From: Molanna angustata
Taxonomy: Eukaryota; Arthropoda; Insecta; Trichoptera; Molannidae
Length of the DNA: 64,000 nt
Direction: 5' to 3'
Assembly (NCBI GenBank): GCA_963576475.1
Contig: OY754987.1
Span: 7,414,536 to 7,478,535, forward strand
This document shows, piece by piece, positions 30,222 through 40,669 of this stretch. The notes beneath the pieces were generated by a model that saw only the letters and a program-made list of their open reading frames with translations, made no database searches and had not been told where the DNA came from. The translations under genes and the position numbers were made by a program. Within the stretch, counting starts at the first letter, position 1. Every line of letters begins with the position of its first letter.

Positions 30222-30612
30222 TCTGGTGCGGTTCAGAGATGACATCTGTGCGAAAGCAACCGTTGTCATTGTCACCTCATGTTTGGATTGTTGCTTTCAT
30301 TGTTTACAAACCAATTTCTCAATAGATGGCGTTACAAAAAAGTTTCTTCGTCAGTTCATAGATGGCGTTGGTGTTTCATTTATTTTCAAACGAAAAGATT
30401 TTCATGATTAACATATTATAGAATTTTCAATAATTGGATTGATAGGGAACTCAATAAGAAGACCATATTTGTTAAACGTTGTGAAAGCGCATAAAGTGAT
30501 TAGGAAAACCAGCCGATGACAGGTGGTAAGCCCTGCAGTTGTTGAGTTATTGGTTTTCCTATAATATTCCAACTTCGTCTCTATTGAAATGTTTAAAATT
30601 TGTCATATAATA
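30222..30612. repeat. Dispersed repeat D
   Basis: Same order of blocks as at 25.24 kb. Includes TTCTCAATAGATGGCGTTAC, CCAGCCGATGACAGGTGGTA and the end block CCAACTTCGTCTCTATTGAA that also marks copies at 7.98 and 50.49 kb. Confidence 0.65.
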
Positions 30613-30694
30613 TTGTAAGTACTTATTTTATTCGACATTATTTTTATTATTTTTTGTCGTTGTTATAGTTCGAGAGATAGATGTTTTCATTCTT

Positions 30695-31057
30695 ATTGAA
30701 TATAGGTATGAAAAAGGTAAGTCTGGCATCGGAGTGGTTGCGTTAAGCAGTGCGCATCCTTTTTATGTAGGTGAAAATTGCAGATTTCAACATTCTTTCA
30801 ATATACATACTTTGTGCTTGTATGTTATTTTTGCCTATTACTTATTATTTGTTGTCTGTTACTGAAATATGTAAAAAAAAGAAGAATATTTTTATTTTTC
30901 AGAAATCTTCCCAGGTGTGCGCTGAAAGTTTCTCTGTAATCAGATGGATGGTATAAAAGCACAAAAAGGACTTACAAAGATACAAATGATACTAAAATTT
31001 GCAATTTTCACCTATAGAAAGGGGATGCGAATTACCTCTTTCATACCTATATTCAAT
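30695..31057. mobile_element. MITE with about 24-bp TIRs, 363 bp
   Basis: Left ATTGAATATAGGTATGAAAA, AGGTAA is inverted at the right as TTACCTCTTTCATACCTATA, TTCAAT. A second inverted pair, AGGTGAAAATTGCA (30770) with TGCAATTTTCACCT (31000), lies inside. The left arm holds about 40 extra bases. No transposase. Confidence 0.65.
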
Positions 31058-31239
31058 TAGGAAGGAAATATAAAAAAAACAGCCACTGTTAAATTTATTG
31101 TTTTTTTTATGTTGCTATCTCTTAAAGGTGAAACAAATATTAAAATATTGATAAAATAAGGACAGAATATTTTCATTTGCAATAATAAACTGAAGGTATT
31201 GTAATATAAGAAAATATATACATGGCAACAAGAAAAGCA

Positions 31240-31905
31240 TCATTTAATAGCATCACCGTAAGAAACGAATCAATATCAGCTAGAAGCCGTTGAATCATTC
31301 ACATACCTGGGATCTCTTGTTACAGCGGACAACAACACCAGTGCGGAAATAAGGGCAAGACTTGCCGCGGCAAATAGATGCTATTATGGACTGCTAAAGC
31401 ATTTAAGGTCACGACTCATCTCTCGTAAAACAAAAACCCTCATTTACAAAACTCTTCTTAGACCGGTCATGACATATGCATCAGAATGCTGGACATTGAC
31501 CAAGAAGGACGAAAATGCATTGTTGGTGTTCGAAAGGAAAATACTTCGCAAAATATTTGGTCCTACCTGTGAAGGAGGATCTTGGAAGATCCGGTTTAAC
31601 CACGAGCTAGAAATAATGTATGGCGAACCAAACGTTGTCCAATACATCAAAATACAACGTCTACGTTGGCTCGGACACGTTTGTAGAATGGAGGATAGCC
31701 GGGTCCCAAAGAAAGTATTGGACACCCGTCCTGAAGGAAGAAGAAGCAGAGGGAGACCTAGGATGAGATGGCTGGACGACATCGAGGGCGATATAAGAGC
31801 GATCGGACAGACAAATTGGAGGAGACTTGCTGTCGACAGGGCGGGATGGAGGCAGTTTCTTGAGGAGGCCAAGGCTCGCACCGGGCTGTAGCGCCATTGC
31901 TGATG
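31240..31905 (+). mobile_element. RTE-like LINE, 3' end with long open frame
   Basis: One frame stays open for over 210 codons to a TAG at about 31,890. It reads AVESFTYLGSLVTADNNTSA, LIYKTLLRPVMTYASECWTL, TKKDENALLVFERKILRKIF, QRLRWLGHVCRMED, GRRSRGRPRMRWLDDIEGD. This is the standard post-RT region of RTE-type elements (YLGS, RP.MTYA.E.WT, FERKILR, LRWLGH, RGRPxxRW). The RT core is absent through 5' truncation. A (GAT)n-like tail follows the stop. It is among the least decayed LINE tails here. Confidence 0.8.
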
Positions 31906-32126
31906 ATGATTGTAATATAAGTTGATATTCGCTGAAATGAAATATATTAACACAAAAGGAATACTTTCAGCAAGAACATGGAATGGTCGTAAGTCTGGAT
32001 ATTGTGTCGTCTAACTCACATTGTATTTTTAAGATAAAACTAAAGAAGGAATATTTATCCCATATTTAACACCTGATCCCAATATCTTCTCCTTGTCCTT
32101 TCTTAATTCTTCTACTGCTATGAAAT

Positions 32127-32261
32127 TTTTACTCCTCACTTACCCAAGGGGATATAGTGGGGAGTTATGACTTCGCAATTATGAAGGCTATTTTTTTTAT
32201 TGCAGATCGTCAACTAGTATCATACTGATATTATATTCTGAAAGTTTCATCACAATGTATC

Positions 32262-32327
<66 letters not shown>

Positions 32328-32675
32328 TGTGTGTGTGTGCTGTGTACTATTTGCAGCGTGTTTATTTTACTTTATCGATTATAGACTAAAGTATATACCT
32401 ACACATTAGATTTTGTATATCTAATACTCACCTAGACCCCATTTGATTTTGATCAAATATTTCAAAGTGACCCCAAGTTCAGGAAACTTAACATTTGATA
32501 TTTTTATTTTCGAATTGGGAAAAAGGTACTTTCATAAAAAGGCATTAAAGAATTATGAAGTTTTCATAATAAAATATTTAAATAAAAAATAATGTAACAA
32601 ACTCATTTCAAGAAAATGCTGAATATATTCCATACAAATTTTGAATACTTTAACCACAACTCACTCGTTTAATAT
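32127..32675 (+). repeat. Dispersed repeat C with (TG)n
   Basis: Homologous to 49.82-50.39 kb: TTTTACTCCTCACTTACCC start, TGAAAGTTTCATCACAATGT, ATCTGT(TG)n, GTGTTTATTTTACTTT, AAAGTGACCCCAAGTTCAGG and TTTTCATAATAAAATATTTA. Non-coding, with a microsatellite core at 32,265-32,339 (about 37 TG units). Confidence 0.7.
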
Positions 32676-32738
32676 TGTTTTTTCGGTGCCACTATTTTTA
32701 CGACCGGAATTGGCGGGAAAAGCGTTTTCCCGCCAAAA

Positions 32739-33070
32739 AGTGTCTATTTACACGACAAATTTTCTGACGTAGTCTATGTTTTTAGGTCATTTATAACCAT
32801 AGAAAGCGCAGATAAATCAAAATACAAAAATATTTATCTTTGTCATTTTTTCAATGGTCATAAAAATGCATCATGGAAACCAACTTGAAGAAAAAATAAA
32901 TAATATTGGCATCTTATTACATTTACTTAATTTTATAAATCATTTTTTCATCGAGATCTACAATTATAACAAAGTATAAACAAAGGTAAATATTTTTATA
33001 ACTTGATTTATCTGCGTTTTCTGTGGTTATTTTTGGTTTTCGTCTATGGTTGAGTCGTGTAAATAGTCGT
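32739..33070. mobile_element. Fold-back element, about 330 bp
   Basis: Left arm ATTTACACGACAAATTT ... CAGATAAATCAAAATACAAA, AATATTTATCTTTGT faces a right arm ACAAAGGTAAATATTTTTAT, AACTTGATTTATCTGCG ... GTCGTGTAAATAGT. The arms are about 90-100 bp with several indels, separated by about 140 bp. No ORF. Confidence 0.6.
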
Positions 33071-33221
33071 AGCCTTGTTTTTTTTTCCACTAATTATTAA
33101 TATTTTTGGAATTTTGCACATTTTATGATGCCTCAATTTGTAATCTGGTCGGATGATTATAATAAACAATTTGATTTAAGACCGTACAATTGGTATTGAT
33201 CTTACATTAGTTCATCTCTCC

Positions 33222-33382
33222 TTTTGTGGCTCAGTTAGGTATCTGACAGCTGATCCAGATATCCCGGTTTCGATTTCCGGTGGAGACACAGTTTTTAATT
33301 GCGTTTTCAGTCTAGATATGTGAAACGATTGATATCGTAAGTCTCCAGAATGTGGCCACTTGATATTGCTTGCGTGTTTAAT
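33222..33382 (+). mobile_element. SINE-1, tRNA-derived, diverged
   Basis: TGTGGCTCAGTTAGGTATCT, a damaged B box CCCGGTTTCGATTTCCGG, GTGGAGACACAGTTTTTAAT and GTCTCCAGAATGTGGCCACT. It ends near GCGTGTTTAATAATC. Confidence 0.78.
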
Positions 33383-33384
33383 AA

Positions 33385-33935
33385 TCAATATTTGACACAA
33401 TACATGCTTTAATGTAACATTTCTAATTTTATTGTCTTAGTCAATCGAGATAGTAAATAATCTGTTTTACTTCTCGTATGTAAGAATCGATTAGATGAAG
33501 GTAAATGATATGCCCATTTTTCATCTGAAGTTTGCAATTATACGATTAAATTTACCGAAAACTCGACAAATTATCTTCCTTGTCTTACTTAGGAACAACT
33601 CCTATTTATCTTGAATGTAATATTTTTGAATGTTGTTCTTGAATTTCGTCTGCAATTGTCATGGTAAGTTTATGTATTTTTTTGTAATTGTATTTTTCAC
33701 TTTAATTATAATTTATTTTTCCAAGTAATTTATAAGTACACAACTGGCGATTACAGTGACATATTGTTTTGAATATTAATTTTGTCATTTATGTCTTTTA
33801 AAAATGTGACAGGTCCAATGACTTTTCAAACTTAAAAATTTAATGAATTACGGGTCATATTTTGACCTCTGAACGATCACTAGTTTTAATTAATTCATAC
33901 GTTTGGGGTGAATAACTGATAGTAAGGTCAGAATT
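33385..33935. other. Unassigned AT-rich spacer
   Basis: No coding region or repeat recognised. Confidence 0.35.
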
Positions 33936-33937
33936 TA

Positions 33938-34270
33938 TAAGACATATGTGTTAGACCAATGATGACATATGCGGTGGAGACAAGATTTTAAGGGCTATCA
34001 CAGGGAAGACGCTTAGGGACAGAATCGTCGAAATGACGACATTAGGCGGACCTGTGAGACCGAGGACATCATACGATGGAGTAGATCTAGGAGAAGATTC
34101 TGGGGGGACCATGTCAACAGGATGGACGTATCTCGAATCCCATCCATAGCGGCAAACGAAATCCCACCAGGGCATCGCCTCCCCGGAAGGCCACCGAAGA
34201 GGTGGAGGGATAGTTGGACCTCAGCTTCACAGGAATAGCTTTCTCGAAAAACAGACCTACGATAATATAA
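33938..34270 (+). mobile_element. RTE-like LINE tail (ETR family), frameshifted
   Basis: Pieced frames give RPMMTYAVETR, ILRAITGKTLRDRIVEM, IIRWSRSRRRFWGDHVNRMD, and GHRLPGRPPKRWRDSWTSAS. The same family is antisense at 48.83-49.50 kb (GRPPKRWRDSWTSSSQE). At least two frameshifts. Poly-GAA-like tail. Confidence 0.65.
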
Positions 34271-34544
34271 GAAGAAGAAGGGGTGAATAACAATTTGTGA
34301 GTGTGAATGAAGCAGAGTTTCAATATAATCAAGTTCGTTAACATCAGTAAACAGAGTTACCTATGTAATTTTATTTGTTTAACAATATTGTAATGTTGGT
34401 ATAAACTTCGTCAATTTGATAAATCAGATACGACACAGGTACGATTAACATATTTGCTGTTCGCGAATTTTGAAAGTGCGAATTTAATACATACGGTTTT
34501 GTTAAAATGGATTTCCTTGTGAGATGATCATTATTCCATTACAA

Positions 34545-34985
34545 TTAGTTGCATGTAACACATGAGATCCAACTGTAGATGCGATAGTATCTATGTATAA
34601 TTGAAGAATACGTACCAAACTGTAAACACTTAAACACAAATTAATAAATATTTTAAGATATTTTGTTTTCTATATAAAACATGTAGGTAAGTTTGTCAGG
34701 ATACGATAGTATGGAGGTCAGTCCTTTTCTCCTATCCAGAATATGAAAACAGCATGATGGAGATTAAGTATCAAACTATAAAGTCCCCGTAGATATTGTG
34801 TATATAATACGAAGTTATGGTGGTGGTTGACTGGTAGAGATTGCCTGCGGGCTATAAGTCCGCCACGTTGTTTCATACAATTAAAGTATTTTATTATTAT
34901 TTATTATTATTAAGATACTGCCTTGTAAATTGTATGAAACGATGTTGTTACTAAATTCAATATTTATAAAAATTGTTAAAAAAAG
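34545..34985 (-). mobile_element. HINE, 5'-truncated, with LINE tail inside
   Basis: From the 3' end: TAGTTGCATGTAACACATGA, GATCCAACTGTAGATGCGAT, then the conserved GTATGGAGGTCAGTCCTTTT and ATATGAAAACAGCATGATGG blocks. It is interrupted at 34,808-34,917 and continues with AAATTGTATGAAACGATGTT. The (TG)n core and 5' terminus are missing. Confidence 0.6.
34808..34920 (+). mobile_element. Jockey-like LINE 3' UTR stub
   Basis: GTGGTTGACTGGTAGAGATT, GCCTGCGGGCTATAAGTCCG and a TTATTATTATTA tail equal the 3' UTR of the LINE at 25.87 kb. It lies inside a HINE, so it inserted later. Confidence 0.7.
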
Positions 34986-35339
34986 TTTTACTTTTTCGAT
35001 TGTCTTGTTAGTGAGGAGTTTAGCGTTGGCCACAACACACTCGTCTTAAACAGTGTATAATAAATAGGCACAAAGCACTATTCACAGTGTGAATTGCCTT
35101 AAAAAAATAACTATAATTCAGTATTCTGTTGGTTTAATTTCGTGTAAACAAAGGGTTAACATAATCTGTTTGATGTTATGTTTGTGGGGTTAGAGTTAGA
35201 GAATGTAGAACTTGAAGGAAAAGAGTTTTGAAAGTAAATAATCAAAGATCTTATTTACTTCTCGGATCATCTGTTAATGTATGTATATTTTATGAAATAA
35301 GAAAACAAATTGGAATATTAAAAACACACTAGGGGCTCC

Positions 35340-38026
35340 GCCCCAAAATAACTACAATAACTTCTTTCAAATTCTAAAAGATGCAACAGATGAATCAATA
35401 CCGAAAAAGAAGGTGGTAGAAGGCTTAGGAGATATACTCCATGGTGGGATGAGGAGTGCGATATACTGGTTGACGAGCGTAAAAAAGCCATGCTCAAATT
35501 TAAAAACGACATGTCTATGGAAAATTTTTTGTCTGCTAAGGCCATTCAAGCAAAAACAAAAAAAGCACTTAGACAGAAAAAGCGCAATGGTTGGTCTGGA
35601 TTATGTTCGTCACTGTCTCCCAGCTCCCCACCGTCATATGTTTGGGACATGATTAAACGCTTTAGGGGCTCGATGGTTCCTCCTCGTAGATTGCAGTATA
35701 CCAAATTATGGCTCCCCAACTTTGTTAAGTCTTTAGCTCCCTCATATGTTCCCAATATAACTCAAATTACATTGCACGGACAATCTGCAACAGTTAACAC
35801 CGGCTCACGTTTAGTCTGGCCGTTTTCCTTAGATGAACTGAAAATATCGTTAATAAAGACCAAAAACTCGTCCCCAGGTCTGGATAAGATCCCTTACTCG
35901 GTGCTGAGGAAACTTCCGGATCCATTTCTTCTTTTCCTTTTAGACATTTTCAACCAAATTTTGCACAAAAGCTTTGTCCCTGTGGAATGGAAACACCAGT
36001 TCGTGATGGACATGTTCATTGAAAGGAGAATAGTTATTGAGAGTGACGATGGGGTAATTGTTAGATCTGTGTGGAGGGGTCTTCCGCAGGGCTCTGTTTT
36101 GTCTCCCTTTCTATTCAATGCGTACTTATATAACATTCGGTCTGCTATCCCTAGCGATTGCAAAATATTACAGTATGCAGACGATATAGCCTTGTACACT
36201 GTTCATAGGAACATTGATCGAGCTGTAAACATTCTGTCCGACTCCCTTTCTAGATTAAATACCTGGTTGCTTTCTCACTCTCTCCAATTGTCTCCTGTAA
36301 AATCAAAGATAATGGTTTTCTCCAGAAAGCATAGAAACCCTGAAGTCTTAATACGTCTTAACGATATTAACATTCCTCAGGTTGACGAAACCAAATTTTT
36401 GGGAGTTGTTTTCGATAGGAAGTTGGCATGGAACTCCTTTGTTGATAAAATAACAGTTAAATGCGAACGTAATACAAACATCCTACGAGCAGTGGCTGGA
36501 GTTTCATGGGGATCTCACCCTTCCACTATGAGAAACATGTACAATGCGTTGATTCGTTCCCACCTCGACTATGCATGTTTTTTGTTAAATCCTCTTCCAA
36601 TCTATCTAAAAACTAGGCTTGAGAGAGTTCAGTCTAGGTGTCTTAGACTTATAATGGGTGCTATGCAGTCTACGCCTATAAACGCTCTTCAAGTGGAATG
36701 TTCGGAGATGCCGCTGGTTATAAGGCGACTCTACCTGGCAGAGAGGTTCTTCCTCAAACGCATTAGTTATTCTGAACATCAACTTTTCGATAATATTGTT
36801 AAACTAAATCAGTCCTACCAGTCCAACAGATATTGGCTCAAAAAACACATCCCTCTGCTGTGTACAGCTTATTCTTCTATTAATGACACATATAAAGGAT
36901 CAAAATATCCCTTTCCCTCTTCAGTTTTCAATTTGCCTCTTAAAGTCTTTCAAACGATTCCTAATGTCATACAAAATATTGGTTTAACCAAGAAACCCAA
37001 TCATGGCTTTAATGATTTTAATCAAAAGTTTATTTCTTGTGTAAATGAAAAATGGCCGACTTATCTAAGAATATACACGGATGGATCTAAATTAACTACT
37101 GGCGGATTCCTTGGATCTGCTTTTGCAATCCCTAAATTGAACATAGAGGCCAGGTTCAAATTACCATCGGATGCTTCAGTGTATACCGCTGAATGCTTTG
37201 CATTAAAGGAGGTCTTACGCGAATGCGTATCGCTGTCAGAACAAAATATTATGATCTTTTCAGACTCACTTTCCTTAGTAAAATGTTTGTCCTCCCCTTA
37301 TTCCATTTTTTCGCGCAATCAACTTATAATTGACATCCGTCTATTGCTATACGAATTACAAGAAGAAAATAAAGACGTGGTAATCGCATGGATCCCGGCA
37401 CATAGCGGAATTTATGGTAATGAGAGAGCGGATGCATTGGCCAAACAGGCCGCCCTCCAGGGTAATCTTCCGCACAATTTCGTTGTTCCTGAGTGTGATA
37501 TGCTGAGTGTTTTAGAACGTGACAGGGTGAAAGACTGGTGTTCGCGTTGGCAAAATAGCCCCAAGGGTTACCAATATAAAAAAGTGCAGAGTTCCATCCC
37601 CTCGCGTCCTTGGTTCCACCGAAAGAGGTTATCTAGGCATCACATTCTTTATATTTCTAGACTGCGCTTTGGTCATATGCGATTAGATAGCCATCTGTTC
37701 CGTCTCGGATTGGTGGAGTCCCCGTTCTGCGAATGTGGATGGGATGAGGAAACTCCGGATCATGTTCTGTTTTGTTGTCCAATCAGGGATGCGCTAGACA
37801 TTTATTTTAGGTTTGAGAATGTCCAATACCCTGTTTCCACAGTTTACCTTCTTGGGTTGAACTCTCCTCAAGTTCATGGGTTAATATTTAAATCGATTAT
37901 AAAAAATCTGACTATTATTTAATTCCTTTTTTTTTATTGACTTAATCTTTGTAAACTAATGTTTCTGATTAATAACGGCTGCAACATCCTTTTTTGGGTG
38001 AAAAGCCTTAAGAGAGAAAAAAAAAA
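35340..38026 (+). mobile_element. I-type LINE with RT, RNase H and 3' UTR, 5' truncated
   Basis: A degenerate non-LTR retrotransposon. The 5' end begins inside ORF2: frames at 35,395-35,490 encode RRYTPWWDEECDILVDERKK, then pass into the long open frame. After the ORF the 3' UTR holds CTTAATCTTTGTAAACTAAT, AATAACGGCTGCAACATCCT and an A-rich tail (about 38,010-38,028). The identical UTR occurs alone at 62.15 kb with a clean target duplication, which confirms the 3' end. RT plus RNase H and a C-terminal zinc-like motif place it in the I superfamily. No upstream ORF1 or endonuclease remains. Confidence 0.88.
35490..37922 (+). CDS. ORF2 of I-type LINE: RT (core deleted) + RNase H
   Basis: An open frame of 810 codons. 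Residues about 125-145 hold the RT fingers motif NSSPGLDKIPYSVL. Residues about 195-215 hold motif B (GLPQGSVLSPFLFNAY), and about 230 the catalytic motif C, QYADDIALYT. RNase H spans about 525-660 with all four acidic positions visible: YTDGSK, AECFAL, FSDSLS, NERADALAK. A Cys/His motif (CECGW...DHVLFCC) lies near 750. Between EWKHQFV and MDMFIERR (about residue 172, near 36,003) the segment that normally carries 'YRPISL' and motif A (F.D...AFD) is absent without loss of frame. It therefore lacks one catalytic Asp and should be inactive as an RT. The ATG used is internal; the true start is truncated. Confidence 0.88.
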   Translation: MLKFKNDMSMENFLSAKAIQAKTKKALRQKKRNGWSGLCSSLSPSSPPSYVWDMIKRFRGSMVPPRRLQYTKLWLPNFVKSLAPSYVPNITQITLHGQSATVNTGSRLVWPFSLDELKISLIKTKNSSPGLDKIPYSVLRKLPDPFLLFLLDIFNQILHKSFVPVEWKHQFVMDMFIERRIVIESDDGVIVRSVWRGLPQGSVLSPFLFNAYLYNIRSAIPSDCKILQYADDIALYTVHRNIDRAVNILSDSLSRLNTWLLSHSLQLSPVKSKIMVFSRKHRNPEVLIRLNDINIPQVDETKFLGVVFDRKLAWNSFVDKITVKCERNTNILRAVAGVSWGSHPSTMRNMYNALIRSHLDYACFLLNPLPIYLKTRLERVQSRCLRLIMGAMQSTPINALQVECSEMPLVIRRLYLAERFFLKRISYSEHQLFDNIVKLNQSYQSNRYWLKKHIPLLCTAYSSINDTYKGSKYPFPSSVFNLPLKVFQTIPNVIQNIGLTKKPNHGFNDFNQKFISCVNEKWPTYLRIYTDGSKLTTGGFLGSAFAIPKLNIEARFKLPSDASVYTAECFALKEVLRECVSLSEQNIMIFSDSLSLVKCLSSPYSIFSRNQLIIDIRLLLYELQEENKDVVIAWIPAHSGIYGNERADALAKQAALQGNLPHNFVVPECDMLSVLERDRVKDWCSRWQNSPKGYQYKKVQSSIPSRPWFHRKRLSRHHILYISRLRFGHMRLDSHLFRLGLVESPFCECGWDEETPDHVLFCCPIRDALDIYFRFENVQYPVSTVYLLGLNSPQVHGLIFKSIIKNLTII

Positions 38027-38159
38027 GTTCTCCTCGAAATCAATACCTTCTTATGACTTTGAATAATGATAATAACCTATTATTATAGTATGGCAAGGAA
38101 AAAAATAGCACTAGGCACTTCAAATAGATAAAACAAAAATGCTAATAATAATATATATT

Positions 38160-38340
38160 TAGAATCAATCTCACAGCCATATAGCAAGATACTCGAGACA
38201 AAGGTCTTAATTAGGTTTTTACTTATTCTTAGATCGATATTGGGGATCTAAGCTAGTAGAATTCTGCTGACAATTTCTGCATTTGAGCGCCCATCTTGCG
38301 ATATGAGACTGCTCAGGTAGACGAATTCCTGAGACATGGA
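38160..38340 (-). mobile_element. RTE-like LINE fragment, antisense half of an inverted pair
   Basis: The minus strand reads SQEFVYLSSLISQDGRSNAE and IVSRILLA, then DLRISKNLIKTFVSSILLYG with indels. That is the YLGS...I..RI..A region of RTE-like elements. It abuts a plus-strand fragment of the same kind of element. Confidence 0.5.
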
Positions 38341-38708
38341 CCATAGGCCAGAGGGAAAAAGAACGCCTGTCTGCATTATTCGAGATGTGGTGCTACAGGC
38401 GCATGTTATAGATCCACTGGTCGGATTGAAAAATTTGAGGTGCTGAGTAGAGCCGGGGAAACAAGGCAACTCCTCAAAAGGATCACACAATGACGATCCA
38501 ACTGGATAGGGTCTGCTCATAACCATCGCGGAGGGAATGGTGGAGGGTAGCAATCATAGAGGCCGACCAAGAAACAGCTACTTGGACCGGGTGATCGACG
38601 AAATGTGCTGTAATAGCTACGTGGAGATGAAGAGGCTGACAGAGGACATGGCAGAGTGGAGTAGAAGAGAGGCAACCATAGCTGTTACAGACCAATCTTA
38701 GGATTGAA
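38341..38708 (+). mobile_element. RTE-like LINE tail, sense half of an inverted pair
   Basis: Reads FEMWCYRRML, IHWSD and, near the end, GRPRNSYLDRVIDEMCCNSY, VEMKRLTEDMAEWSRREA before a stop. This is the 'EMWCxRRML.I.W.D...GRPR..Y...' tail typical of RTE-like LINEs. It follows the preceding antisense fragment head to head. Confidence 0.55.
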
Positions 38709-38764
38709 ACTGATAAGAAGGAAATGTGTGAGAATGTATGATATGTTTTTGTTCTGAAACTCCT

Positions 38765-40055
38765 CAACTGCTTTATATCTGACACGATTCTACATAGCTA
38801 CCGAAACCGGAAACCATGTTCTACTAGCATTCCTCGACATGAGTGCTGCTTTTGATACGATTGATCACACTATTCATACTGAAAGACTCAAATCAACTTA
38901 CGGTATTCGAGAAAACACACATAAATGGTTTCAATCTTATCTCACAGGACGCTACCAAACGATCAAATTCAAGAATCTAAAATCATCTCCCGCTCTTATC
39001 GGTATTCCCCAGGGTTCTGTGTTAGGCCCGTTACTCTTTATTTTATACACAAAAGACATATTTTCAATCATTGACTCCCATGGACTATTAGCACACTGTT
39101 ATGCGGACGATTGGCACTTTAATTTTATTGCACACCAGAAAATGTTCACCATCTTAAAACCGTAATTCGTAAATGTATCGAAGATATCGATATTTGGATG
39201 TCAGCAAACAAACTTAAGCTTAACCCAAATAAAACAGAACTACTTTGGACAGCAACGCGAAAACGTCATCATTTAATAGACACCTCCCCACTAACCTTCG
39301 AAGACTCAGATATTATTCCCAAATCCTGTTTCAAACTTCTCGGAGTCAAAATAAATTCTAATATAAGCTTTACAAACCAAATAAACACAGTTTCATCTTC
39401 TGCTTTCTTTGAATTCAGACGTTTAAAGTCAATCCGAAGGAGTATCCCATCTGAAGCCATGATATCTTTGGTAAGCGCCTTTGTTGTCTCCCGTTTGGAT
39501 TACTGTAACGGTATATATGCGAATCTACCAAAAAAAAGAAATGAATAAAATTCAGTCAGATTTCAATGCTGCAGCCAGGCTCATCACCGGAGCCTCCAGG
39601 TTTTCTCACATCTCTCACCATCTCCGCAATCTCCATTGGCTTAAAGTTCCTGAAAGGATTGAATATAAACTCTGTCTCATGATCTTCAAAGCACTTCATG
39701 GTATGGCTCCTATTACCTCTCCGAACTTTGCATTCCTCTTTCAATTAACGACAGACAATCATCACTTCGTTCTGCATCTTCATCCATGGTTGGAAAATTA
39801 GTTGAAATAAACAGGGTGCATACCACTAATTTCGGCGATCGTGCGTTTGCTGTGGCAGGACCAAATGCATGGAATAAGCTCCCAAATACCCTCAGACAAA
39901 CTGAAAATATATCTACCTTCAGGAAAAATTTCAAAACACACCTTTTTCGCAAATCTTACCAAAGCCATAATGATACATCTTAATCAATTTTCAGCGCCCT
40001 TGAGGTGAGATATTCACGAAAACTGCGCGATATAAAACATCCAAATTATTATATT
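38765..40055 (+). mobile_element. L2/CR1-like LINE, RT to 3' end, frameshifted
   Basis: RT motifs in order: LDMSAAFDTIDHTIHTERLK (motif A), IGIPQGSVLGPLLFILYTKD (motif B), HCYADDWHFNF (motif C, YADD with a W replacing the usual T/I). Later frames give MSANKLKLNPNKTELLW, FKLLGVKINSNISF, RLDYCNGIYANLP, AAARLITGASRFSHIS, LHWLKVPERIEYKL, and GDRAFAVAGPNAWNKLPNTL with the C-terminal THLFRKSY. This is the architecture of L2 and related CR1-group LINEs. Three or more frameshifts or stops separate the pieces. 5' truncated within RT. The AT-rich 3' end runs to about 40,055. Confidence 0.82.
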
Positions 40056-40367
40056 ATATATTTATTATTGAATATACAGTAATTAGATATTTATAAGATA
40101 GAAGTACAATAATAGTATACAAATGAACCACAACGTGAGAGCACTATAAACGATTAATCCACGATCAATCAAGCCCCGGCCTTACCCCCGACACTTGCTT
40201 ATATCAGATCTCCCAACTCCCGAAGAATGCCGAAACTCCAGATTCGTGTAAACTCGTATAATGCCTACCAGCTATACACATTGACTGTTGTAAGGCGCAA
40301 CATCAATATAATATATTACAGTATTATACATAATATCTGAATTATGTAGATTGCCAGTATCATATAT

Positions 40368-40668
40368 TATGGTGAGCGGTGATAGCCCAGCGGAAAGGTC
40401 ATCGCCTCACATGCATGAGGTTGACGGATCGAATCCAGGCGGGGCACCCACCTCTGGATTTATTCAAAAAAAAAAAAAAATCTATGTGCGGATTTATATC
40501 ACTAGCTGTATGTAGCCATGATCCAATTTGTCTGGTTCCCCTTTCGAAGTGTTATGAAGGTCAGATGGCAGTCGCTTCAATGTAATAACCAGACTAGCCA
40601 ATTCCATGATCATGCGTACCCTAATAGAAACGGGACAAAAGCGCTAAGGAGAAAGAAGAAAAGCCAGT
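40368..40668 (+). mobile_element. SINE-4, tRNA-derived
   Basis: The head GGTGAGCGGTGATAGCCCAG, CGGAAAGGTCATCGCC carries an A box, and GACGGATCGAATCCAGGC a B box (GATCGAATCC). CACCTCTGGATTTATTC, an A-run and a body with CCATGATCCAATTTGTCTGG follow, ending near AAAAGCGCTAAGGAGAAAGA. No functional tRNA fold. Only one copy in the window. Confidence 0.75.
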
Positions 40669-40669
40669 A

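Noticed and set aside
31444..31953. Minus-strand ORF of 169 codons
   Set aside because: Shadow of the plus-strand RTE-like frame, which carries all recognisable motifs.
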